Positions 57,579-64,000 of a stretch of 64,000 nt of DNA are shown one piece after another. The stretch's first letter is position 1, and each line of letters opens with the position of its first letter. Source of the stretch: Pseudomonas sp. JQ170C (GTDB lineage Bacteria > Pseudomonadota > Gammaproteobacteria > Pseudomonadales > Pseudomonadaceae); contig NZ_CP141608.1 in assembly GCF_035581345.1 (NCBI RefSeq), positions 5,362,501 through 5,426,500 on the forward strand, written 5' to 3'. The notes below the pieces were generated by a model. That model made no database searches. It saw only the letters and a program-made list of their open reading frames with translations, and had not been told where the DNA came from. The translations under genes were made by a program, and so were the position numbers.

Positions 57579-58274
57579 TTACGCGTTCAGCGAGCTCTGG
57601 TCGATGACCAGACCTGGGCCCATAGTGGTGCTCAGGGTAACGCGCTTAACGTAGATACCTTTCGAGGAAGCTGGCTTGATACGCTTCAGATCAGCGATCA
57701 GGGCTTCAACGTTTTCCTTCAGCTTGCCAGCTTCAAAGCCGACCTTGCCAACGGAGGTGTGGATGATGCCGTTTTTGTCGGTGCGATAACGAACCTGACC
57801 AGCCTTGGCGTTTTTAACCGCGGTGGCTACGTCTGGAGTCACGGTACCAACTTTCGGGTTAGGCATCAGGCCGCGAGGACCCAGAACCTGACCCAACTGA
57901 CCTACAACACGCATTGCGTCCGGGGAAGCAATTACGACGTCATAGTTCAGGTCGCCGCCTTTCATTTCGGCAGCCAGATCGTCCATACCTACACGGTCAG
58001 CGCCGGCAGCCAGAGCGGCCTCAGCAGCTGGACCCTGGGTGAAGACAGCAACGCGTACGGTCTTGCCAGTGCCGTGCGGCAGCACAGTAGCGCTACGAAC
58101 GACCTGGTCGGATTTACGCGGGTCAACACCGAGGTTGACAGCAACGTCGAAGGATTCGCTGAACTTCACGGTGGACAGTTCGGCCAGCAGTACTGCTGCG
58201 TCTTCGAAGTTGTAGACTTTGCCAGCTTCGAGCTTCGAAGCAATGGCCTTTTGGCGCTTGGTCAGCTTAGCCAT
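57579..58274 (-). CDS. rplA: 50S ribosomal protein L1
   Basis: The product is a 231-residue protein of the mobile L1 stalk that escorts tRNA out of the E site. It has the family signature [20 protein letters not shown]. In E. coli L1 also represses the rplK-rplA message. Its ATG overlaps the rplK TAA by one base. Confidence 0.98.
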   Translation of the reverse strand: MAKLTKRQKAIASKLEAGKVYNFEDAAVLLAELSTVKFSESFDVAVNLGVDPRKSDQVVRSATVLPHGTGKTVRVAVFTQGPAAEAALAAGADRVGMDDLAAEMKGGDLNYDVVIASPDAMRVVGQLGQVLGPRGLMPNPKVGTVTPDVATAVKNAKAGQVRYRTDKNGIIHTSVGKVGFEAGKLKENVEALIADLKRIKPASSKGIYVKRVTLSTTMGPGLVIDQSSLNA

Positions 58275-58705
58275 TACACACCCTCCACGTTGAGGCCCAT
58301 GCTGCGAGCAGAACCGGCGATGGTACGCACGGCTGCTTCCATGTCAGCGGCAGTAAGATCAGCATTTTTGGTTTTTGCGATCTCTTCCAGCTGAGCACGA
58401 GTCACAGTACCGACTTTAACGGTGTTCGGACGAGCCGAGCCGCTGGTCACGCCAGCAGCTTTCTTCAGCAGGACCGAAGCAGGGGTGCTCTTGGTTTCAA
58501 AAGTGAAGCTGCGGTCACTGTAAACAGTGATAATCACAGGAGTCGGCAGGCCGGCTTCTTGACCCTGAGTACGGGCGTTGAAGGCCTTGCAGAATTCCAT
58601 GATGTTCACACCGTGTTGACCCAGAGCTGGACCAACGGGTGGGCTTGGGTTGGCCTGGCCGGCCTTTACTTGCAGCTTGATGTAAGCCTGAATCTTCTTA
58701 GCCAT
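58274..58705 (-). CDS. rplK: 50S ribosomal protein L11
   Basis: The product is a 143-residue protein of the GTPase-associated centre, needed for RelA activation during starvation and the target region of thiostrepton. The N-terminal [21 protein letters not shown] includes the flexible proline-rich switch. It lies 119 nt after nusG, beyond a terminator. Confidence 0.98.
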   Translation of the reverse strand: MAKKIQAYIKLQVKAGQANPSPPVGPALGQHGVNIMEFCKAFNARTQGQEAGLPTPVIITVYSDRSFTFETKSTPASVLLKKAAGVTSGSARPNTVKVGTVTRAQLEEIAKTKNADLTAADMEAAVRTIAGSARSMGLNVEGV

Positions 58706-58775
58706 GAGCTACTCCAATATCGGGTACGAACGCCTGAAGGCTCCCCGGATGACTTGCGTTTTATCCCAGTGACGA

Positions 58776-58806
58776 CAAAACCCCGCAGCACATAGGGCTG
58801 CGGGGT
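58776..58806 (-). terminator. Terminator between nusG and rplK
   Basis: The stem accccgcagc/gctgcggggt (10 bp, 7-nt loop) lies 18 nt after the nusG stop and is followed on the minus strand by TTTTGTCGTC. It separates secE-nusG from the rplKAJL-rpoBC unit. Confidence 0.8.
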
Positions 58807-58824
58807 ATGGGATGCTTTGTTCGG

Positions 58825-59358
58825 CTAGACCTTTTCGACCTGGCTGAACTCAAGCTCTACCGGAGTAGAGCGACCGAAAATAAGCACGGCCACTTGGATC
58901 CGACTTTTTTCGTAGTTAACTTCTTCAACAGTACCGTTGAAATCAGCGAACGGACCATCGATAACGCGGACAACTTCGCCCGGCTCGAACAAGGTTTTCG
59001 GCTTCGGTTTATCGCTGCCATCGGCAACGCGACGCAGAATAGCCTCTGCCTCTTTATCGGTAATCGGTGCAGGCTTGTCTGCAGTACCACCAATAAAGCC
59101 CATGACGCGAGGGGTATCCTTGACCAAGTGCCAAGTCCCTTCGTTCATGTCCATTTGGACCAGCACGTAACCTGGGAAGAACTTACGCTCGCTCTTGCGC
59201 TTCTGGCCATTGCGCATCTCAACCACTTCTTCAGTGGGGACCAGAATTTCGCCGAAACCGTCTTCCATGCCAGCCAGCTTTACGCGCTCGATCAGCGAGC
59301 GCATTACATGCTTCTCGTAACCCGAGTAAGCATGCACAACGTACCAACGCTTAGCCAC
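58825..59358 (-). CDS. nusG: NusG transcription elongation/termination factor
   Basis: The product is 177 residues. The NGN domain ([16 protein letters not shown] start) binds the polymerase clamp; the C-terminal KOW domain ([24 protein letters not shown]) contacts Rho or S10. It lies 9 nt after secE, as in most proteobacteria. Confidence 0.98.
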   Translation of the reverse strand: MAKRWYVVHAYSGYEKHVMRSLIERVKLAGMEDGFGEILVPTEEVVEMRNGQKRKSERKFFPGYVLVQMDMNEGTWHLVKDTPRVMGFIGGTADKPAPITDKEAEAILRRVADGSDKPKPKTLFEPGEVVRVIDGPFADFNGTVEEVNYEKSRIQVAVLIFGRSTPVELEFSQVEKV

Positions 59359-59367
59359 GGGACACCC

Positions 59368-59736
59368 TTAGCCAACAATCAAGGAAATCAACCAACCGAG
59401 CAGGGAGTCGAGACCCCACAGCAGCAGCGCCATCACCAGAACAACCGCCACTACGATGAGCGTGGTTTGCATGGTTTCTTGACGGGTTGGCCATACGACT
59501 TTACGAATCTCGGTGCGAGCTTCCTTTGCAAGCGCAAAGAACGACTTACCCTTGGCAGTCTGCAAGGCAATGAAGCCAGCAACACCAGCAAGAGCAAGAA
59601 GTGCGAGTACGCGATACAGAATCGGCGAAGCGGAGTAATATTGATTACCCACCACACCAACGACCACCAAAGCGACAACAGCCAGCCACTTGAGCAGGTC
59701 AAAACGAGAGTCTTGGGCTTCAGCCTTGGGAGTCAT
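59368..59736 (-). CDS. secE: SecE, preprotein translocase subunit
   Basis: The product is a 122-residue inner-membrane protein with three helices (two near residues 15-60, the conserved one near 92-115). EIRKVVWPTRQETMQTTLIV before the last helix is the family signature that clamps SecY. Together with nusG it sits between tRNA-Trp and the L11 operon. Confidence 0.97.
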   Translation of the reverse strand: MTPKAEAQDSRFDLLKWLAVVALVVVGVVGNQYYSASPILYRVLALLALAGVAGFIALQTAKGKSFFALAKEARTEIRKVVWPTRQETMQTTLIVVAVVLVMALLLWGLDSLLGWLISLIVG

Positions 59737-59781
59737 CTAGGAAAATCCTGTGAAAAGAAAGCCAGACACACGAGGTGAATC

Positions 59782-59857
59782 TGGCAGGTCAGGAGGGAAT
59801 CGAACCCCCAACCTACGGTTTTGGAGACCGTCGCTCTGCCAATTGAGCTACTGACCT
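59782..59857 (-). tRNA. tRNA-Trp (anticodon CCA)
   Basis: The gene is 76 nt with encoded CCA. Acceptor AGGTCAG pairs with CTGACCT, discriminator G, anticodon loop CTCCAAA with CCA, T-arm GGTTCGATTCC. It lies 53 nt downstream of tufB and 45 nt upstream of secE, the standard tufB-tRNA-Trp-secE-nusG arrangement. Confidence 0.98.
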
Positions 59858-59910
59858 AAAAGCTTATCAGGCCGGCCATTATGCCGATCTGATCGAGAGA
59901 AATCAACTAC

Positions 59911-61104
59911 TTATTCGATTACTTTGGCTACGACGCCAGCGCCGACGGTACGACCGCCTTCACGGATAGCGAAACGCAGGCCATCTTCCATTGCGATGGT
60001 TTTGATCAGAGTGACAGTCATCTGGATGTTGTCACCTGGCATTACCATTTCAACGCCTTCTGGCAGCTCGCAGTTACCAGTCACGTCAGTAGTACGGAAG
60101 TAGAACTGTGGACGGTAGCCTTTGAAGAACGGAGTATGACGGCCGCCTTCTTCCTTGCTCAGAACGTAAACTTCTGCGGTGAACTTGGTGTGCGGCTTAA
60201 CCGAACCTGGCTTAACCAGAACCTGACCACGCTCAACGTCGTCACGCTTGGTGCCACGCAGCAGAACGCCGCAGTTCTCGCCAGCACGACCTTCGTCCAG
60301 CAGCTTGCGGAACATCTCAACACCGGTGCAGGTGGTGGTGGTGGTGTCACGCAGACCAACGATTTCCAGAGCGTCCTGAACGCGGACGATACCACGCTCG
60401 ATACGACCGGTAACAACGGTACCACGACCCGAGATCGAGAATACGTCTTCGATTGGCATCAGGAACGGCTTGTCGATAGCACGCTCTGGCTCTGGGATGT
60501 AGCTGTCCAGAGTTTCAACCAGACGCTTGACAGCGGTGGTGCCCATTTCGTTGTCGTCTTTGCCTTCCAGAGCCATACGAGCCGAACCGATGATGATCGG
60601 AGTGTCATCGCCTGGGAAGTCGTAGGTGGACAGCAGGTCGCGAACTTCCATCTCGACCAGCTCCAGCAGCTCAGCGTCATCTACCAGGTCAGCCTTGTTC
60701 AGGAAGACCACGATGTACGGAACGCCAACCTGACGGGACAGCAGGATGTGCTCACGAGTTTGTGGCATCGGACCATCGGCGGCCGAGCAAACCAGGATCG
60801 CGCCGTCCATCTGGGCAGCACCGGTGATCATGTTCTTCACGTAGTCAGCGTGACCTGGGCAGTCAACGTGAGCGTAGTGACGAATGTTTGAATCATACTC
60901 AACGTGCGCAGTATTAATTGTAATACCACGAGCCTTCTCTTCCGGGGCACTATCGATCTTGTCGAAGTCGACCTTGGCCGAACCGAAAACCTCGGAACAA
61001 ACGCGAGTCAGCGCGGCAGTCAACGTGGTCTTGCCATGGTCAACGTGACCAATGGTACCAACGTTTACATGCGGCTTGTTACGCTCGAACTTTTCCTTAG
61101 CCAT
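59911..61104 (-). CDS. tufB: Elongation factor Tu, copy in the tRNA-tufB operon
   Basis: The product is a 397-residue EF-Tu with the same GTPase motifs as the copy at 43304. It starts [12 protein letters not shown] and ends VVAKVIE. It is co-transcribed behind tRNA-Tyr, tRNA-Gly and tRNA-Thr. Most of the gene matches the other copy exactly, but the stretch coding for about residues 1-75 has many silent and some amino-acid differences, the pattern left by recurrent gene conversion that does not reach the 5' end. Confidence 0.99.
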   Translation of the reverse strand: MAKEKFERNKPHVNVGTIGHVDHGKTTLTAALTRVCSEVFGSAKVDFDKIDSAPEEKARGITINTAHVEYDSNIRHYAHVDCPGHADYVKNMITGAAQMDGAILVCSAADGPMPQTREHILLSRQVGVPYIVVFLNKADLVDDAELLELVEMEVRDLLSTYDFPGDDTPIIIGSARMALEGKDDNEMGTTAVKRLVETLDSYIPEPERAIDKPFLMPIEDVFSISGRGTVVTGRIERGIVRVQDALEIVGLRDTTTTTCTGVEMFRKLLDEGRAGENCGVLLRGTKRDDVERGQVLVKPGSVKPHTKFTAEVYVLSKEEGGRHTPFFKGYRPQFYFRTTDVTGNCELPEGVEMVMPGDNIQMTVTLIKTIAMEDGLRFAIREGGRTVGAGVVAKVIE

Positions 61105-61189
61105 CGAGATTATCCCCCGGTAGAAGTAATAAGCAGATCAAACAGACCATTAAAACAAAGGCAGATATTTTCATATCTGCCTTGTTATA

Positions 61190-61265
61190 TGGAGCTCTTG
61201 AGCGGATTTGAACCGCTGACCTCACCCTTACCAAGGGTGTGCTCTACCAACTGAGCTACAAGAGC
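61190..61265 (-). tRNA. tRNA-Thr (anticodon GGT)
   Basis: The gene is 76 nt with encoded CCA. Acceptor GCTCTTG pairs with CAAGAGC; discriminator T; anticodon loop TTGGTAA holding GGT; T-arm GGTTCAAATCC. It is third in the tyr-gly-thr-tufB transcript, 85 nt before tufB. Confidence 0.97.
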
Positions 61266-61291
61266 TTAACACTTTGCAAAAACAGCAAACC

Positions 61292-61365
<74 letters not shown>

Positions 61366-61388
61366 GGAGCTTGCAGCTCTCGCTAAAC

Positions 61389-61473
<85 letters not shown>

Positions 61474-61487
61474 TAAGCGTGGGCGGC

Positions 61488-61516
61488 ATTTTCAACTCTT
61501 GCCGTCCTACTGTCAA
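61488..61516 (-). promoter_or_regulatory. Sigma70 promoter of the tRNA-Tyr/Gly/Thr-tufB operon
   Basis: On the minus strand a perfect -35 TTGACA (61511-61516) is followed after 17 nt by GAAAAT (61488-61493). A GC-rich discriminator (GCCGCCC) follows, about 8 nt before the expected start just ahead of tRNA-Tyr. The GC-rich discriminator is typical of promoters repressed by the stringent response. Confidence 0.85.
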
Positions 61517-61617
61517 GCTTTTTCTCATTAAAATCTTGAGGTTAGCTAATTTGACAGCTACTTCTCAGTTCGGCCACTTAGTGGTCATCCCTGTGAAGCG
61601 GGCGCCATTCTATCAAG

Positions 61618-62046
61618 CTATTCGCCAGTTGCAATACCCTCGCACAACATTATTTTATGTTTTAAGTCTTTGAAATCTCGGGAAAGTGCTCCCAGAAGGG
61701 TTTGGTCCAGTAAATGCTGGCTTTGCGGAGCAATCTGCAGCCATACACCCGCCTCGCCCCCTAACCTGCCCAAGACCGGTACTGCTGCTATATCAAGCGC
61801 CACAAGACGCTGGCGCAGGGCATTGAGCTGTTCCTTGGCAGCCAGCCCGCCCACATACAAGCATTCCTGATCACGTTCAGGAGGGCGCTTATTCTGCCCT
61901 GACTCGCTCAAAAGCCGAATGCCCTGCTGATTACCCTTATAGAGCGACAGTGGAGCTACCTCCTTGGCCTTCAGGGGTGCTTCCTGCTGATGCCAGACGT
62001 AATACACGCCATTGAGCACCACCAACAACAGAAACAACCAACGCAT
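61618..62046 (-). CDS. Small membrane-anchored SPOR-like protein
   Basis: The product is 142 residues. An N-terminal hydrophobic segment (MRWLFLLLVVLNGVYYVW) acts as anchor or uncleaved signal. The C-terminal half (CLYVGGLAAKEQLNALRQRL, then VWLQIAPQSQ) has the pattern of a SPOR domain, which binds denuded peptidoglycan. The residues between are a short hydrophilic linker. It starts 7 nt after coaX. I do not recognise a named family; the SPOR call is moderate. The genus keeps this gene beside coaX and birA. Confidence 0.72.
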   Translation of the reverse strand: MRWLFLLLVVLNGVYYVWHQQEAPLKAKEVAPLSLYKGNQQGIRLLSESGQNKRPPERDQECLYVGGLAAKEQLNALRQRLVALDIAAVPVLGRLGGEAGVWLQIAPQSQHLLDQTLLGALSRDFKDLKHKIMLCEGIATGE

Positions 62047-62053
62047 AGTTACC

Positions 62054-62800
62054 TCAATCCAGCGGACAGGCTAGCGCCAAGCCAACAAACACCAGGTCAG
62101 GCACTACACGGGCATGTGGCACCGCCTCTTGCACCAGAGGAGCATCCCCACCTGTCAGCAGCACGGTGAAATCCTCTCCCCACAACCCCTGCGCATATTC
62201 AATCTGAGAGCGAGCAAACCCCTGGAGCATGTGAACGCACCCACGCTCCACCGCTTCTACCGTCGAACGCCCAGGTGTCATACTCGACAGAGCACGCTCA
62301 GCCGACGCGTCGTCATAGCGAATCCTGCGTGTATGGGTACGCAATTGGCTACGCATCAACGGCATACCTGGACATATGAAGCCGCCCAGGTGCTCACCAT
62401 CAGCAGCGACAAAGTCAGCTTTTGCCGCGGTCCCAAAGTCCATCACGAGACAAGCCCCCTTGGCCAGGTGATACCCCCCCAGCAAGGCCAGCCAGCGATC
62501 CAAACCCAGGCGTTGGTAGTCGTCATAGCCATTACGCACAGCACCCACTTCCCTAGCGGGCTGGGCAACCATGACGCTAATTCCGAAGTGCTGCGACAAT
62601 AGCGCCCCAAGACTTTCGGTTTCCTCCTCACTCCTGACACTAACCAGGCGACAGCACTCAGGCGGACTCCCGAGCGCCTTTATTGCTATAACGAGGGCCT
62701 GATCGGAATCGACCACGCCGCCTGCTACGATCGTCGCAAAAGCGCTACGCACAATGCGCCACTTAATAAAGCTATTACCGCAATCGAGCTCAAGAATCAT
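62054..62800 (-). CDS. coaX: Type III pantothenate kinase
   Basis: The product is a 248-residue ASKHA-fold enzyme that phosphorylates pantothenate, the first step of CoA synthesis. [12 protein letters not shown] at the N-terminus carries the catalytic Asp; GLDRWLAL and [15 protein letters not shown] form the pantothenate-binding part. The usual GTAVT-type phosphate loop reads GTAAKADF here. ATG 62800 is chosen over GTG 62803 because GAGG lies 7 nt from it. It overlaps the birA 3' end by 11 nt. Confidence 0.95.
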   Translation of the reverse strand: MILELDCGNSFIKWRIVRSAFATIVAGGVVDSDQALVIAIKALGSPPECCRLVSVRSEEETESLGALLSQHFGISVMVAQPAREVGAVRNGYDDYQRLGLDRWLALLGGYHLAKGACLVMDFGTAAKADFVAADGEHLGGFICPGMPLMRSQLRTHTRRIRYDDASAERALSSMTPGRSTVEAVERGCVHMLQGFARSQIEYAQGLWGEDFTVLLTGGDAPLVQEAVPHARVVPDLVFVGLALACPLD

Positions 62801-63749
62801 CACGCAACCTCAAACTGAGCTCACCACCGCTGAAGCTCTTCTCCAGACCATCGACCTCAAGGCGCAAAGCACCCTGACCATCGATACCTAATACAATTCC
62901 GTCAATTCTATTGACCCCTGCAATCAAAGAAACAGCTTGCTTCTGCCAGAGGTGGGCTTGCTCCCACTCTTGCTGGAAGATTGCAAATCCCCCTTGTTGG
63001 TGCCGCTCCAAATCAGATTGCAGGTTCTGATTCAGCCTGGCGACCAGCAGATTGCGATCAACATTCAAGCCAGTCTCTAGACGCATCGAGGTCCACGCCT
63101 GGTCAATCTCGTTGGCTGCCTGCATGTTCACATTGATGCCTACGCCCAACACCACATGACACACATCCGCCGGATCACCGACCAACTCGAGGAGAATACC
63201 GGCGATTTTCTGATTATTGACCAACACATCATTCGGCCACTTCAAACCTGCATCAACAACACCGAATGTCTGCAATGTTCGCATCACCGCGAGCCCCACC
63301 ACCAAGCTCAAACCTTCGAGCTGACGCATGCCCCCTTCGATACGCAACACCAGGCTGTAGTAGAGGTTCTCGGCAAAGGGGCTCACCCACTGGCGTCCGC
63401 GCCGGCCTCGCCCAGCGGTCTGCCGCTCAGCCAACACAAGAAAGGGTGCAGCCCGCCCCTCACTAATGGCCCGCAAGGCCTGGGCATTGGTCGAATCAAT
63501 AGAATCGAATATCAGAGCGGGCCACTTCTCGCCCTGTGCGTACTCGGCAATCGCCGGCGCCTCCAGCAACGATAATGGCGCAGCCAACTGATAGCCGCGG
63601 CCTCGAACTTTATGAATAGGCAGGTTTAACTCAGCCTCGAGGTGCTGCAACTGTTTCCAGACAGCGCTACGGCTTACGCCAAGGGCGACCCCCAGGTCCT
63701 GCCCGGAATGGAATCGGCCATCCTTGAGGAGCTTTAACAACTTCAGCAT
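62790..63749 (-). CDS. birA: BirA, biotin-protein ligase and biotin repressor
   Basis: The product is 319 residues. An N-terminal winged helix (residues 1-60, [18 protein letters not shown]) allows repression of bio genes. The central ligase domain has [14 protein letters not shown] (biotinyl-AMP loop) and KWPNDVLV; an SH3-like C-terminal domain closes the chain. ATG 63749 is chosen: it gives the family's short N-terminus and has a GAGA-type ribosome site, whereas the ATG at 63779 has none. Confidence 0.96.
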   Translation of the reverse strand: MLKLLKLLKDGRFHSGQDLGVALGVSRSAVWKQLQHLEAELNLPIHKVRGRGYQLAAPLSLLEAPAIAEYAQGEKWPALIFDSIDSTNAQALRAISEGRAAPFLVLAERQTAGRGRRGRQWVSPFAENLYYSLVLRIEGGMRQLEGLSLVVGLAVMRTLQTFGVVDAGLKWPNDVLVNNQKIAGILLELVGDPADVCHVVLGVGINVNMQAANEIDQAWTSMRLETGLNVDRNLLVARLNQNLQSDLERHQQGGFAIFQQEWEQAHLWQKQAVSLIAGVNRIDGIVLGIDGQGALRLEVDGLEKSFSGGELSLRLRDDS

Positions 63750-63893
63750 GCCAATCTCGACTCGTAATGAGGTTCGCATGATAGCTATGCGGGTGGGGAT
63801 TGCATAGAAAACTGAGGCAGGCGGGAGAGGTGGGAATGAAACCGCATTCCGAGAAGAGACGCAGGAGCTGCATTCTGCAGAACCTGGAAAGAC

Positions 63894-63927
63894 AAAACCC
63901 CTACCTGCATGTGCAGATAGGGGTTTC
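63894..63927 (-). terminator. rRNA operon terminator
   Basis: The stem aacccctacctgca/tgcagataggggtt (one mismatch) lies about 10 nt downstream of the 5S rRNA 3' end and is followed on the minus strand by TTTTGTC. It ends the rRNA transcript running leftward out of the right edge. Confidence 0.88.
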
Positions 63928-63936
63928 GGAATTTAA

Positions 63937-64000
63937 TCTTGACGATGACCTACTCTCACATGGGGAAACCCCACACTACCATCGGCGATGCATCGTTTCA
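63937..64000 (-). rRNA. rrf: 5S rRNA, 3' part (cut by window edge)
   Basis: The minus strand reads the 3' half of a Pseudomonas 5S rRNA: GAAACGATGCATCGCCGATG, GTAGTGTGGGGTTTCCCC and the closing GAGAGTAGGTCATCGTCAA. About 64 of the usual ~116-120 nt are inside. The rest of the rRNA operon should lie to the right. The exact 3' end is uncertain by two or three bases. Confidence 0.93.

Noticed and set aside
59911..61104. Second tuf gene as an assembly duplication
   Set aside because: Flanking genes differ completely and the 5' parts differ at many silent and several coding sites, so it is a true second copy.

Overview
The window comes from a Pseudomonas chromosome, most like the P. putida/fluorescens side of the genus. 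The evidence is the gene content and order: ribD-nrdR through oprG, then ssb-MFS-uvrA-ftnA-katA, then the whole rplQ-to-tufB ribosomal and RNA polymerase block, then coaX-birA next to an rRNA operon. From memory this matches the order in P. aeruginosa PAO1. The DNA is GC-rich, and palindromes with the core GCGGGGCAAG recur between genes. Coordinates and motifs were read directly from the sequence; no database search was run.

Region 1-9.3 kb. Leftward nrdR-ribD (ribD cut by the edge) lies beside a rightward run of a YbaY-type lipoprotein, a small methyltransferase and the thioredoxin-like chaperone CnoX. Next is a zinc-starvation locus behind a Zur-like palindrome: a His-rich periplasmic protein, a MacB-type ABC ATPase and permease, and a DUF3299 protein. 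Then come oprG with an ANR box, and a leftward pair of sugar-nucleotide-type epimerase/reductase genes.

Region 9.5-22.2 kb is the variable part. A tight three-gene unit encodes a clavaminate-synthase-like Fe(II)/2-oxoglutarate dioxygenase, a TSUP anion exporter and an alpha/beta hydrolase; its pathway is unknown to me. It converges on a complete selenocysteine locus transcribed leftward: fdnG (with an in-frame UGA and SECIS hairpin), fdnH, fdnI, fdhE, selA, selB and selC (tRNA-Sec). The locus holds a respiratory formate dehydrogenase together with most of the machinery needed to read its UGA codon; selD and fdhD are not in the window. A secreted GlcG/HbpS-like protein diverges from fdnG.

Region 22.2-61.5 kb holds ssb, an MFS transporter, uvrA, a ferritin without the haem-ligand Met, and katA. 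The leftward informational superoperon follows. In transcription order it is tRNA-Tyr/Gly/Thr, tufB, tRNA-Trp, secE-nusG, rplKAJL-rpoBC, rpsLG-fusA-tufA, S10, spc (with secY) and alpha (with rpoA). Intrinsic terminators or attenuator-like hairpins punctuate it, several inside units usually drawn as single operons. The two tuf genes are a clear gene-conversion mosaic.

Region 61.6-64 kb has a small SPOR-like protein, coaX and birA, all leftward, and the 3' end of a 5S rRNA at the right edge. The best candidate for something undescribed is the dioxygenase/TSUP/hydrolase cassette. The most striking directly readable system is the compact selenocysteine locus.
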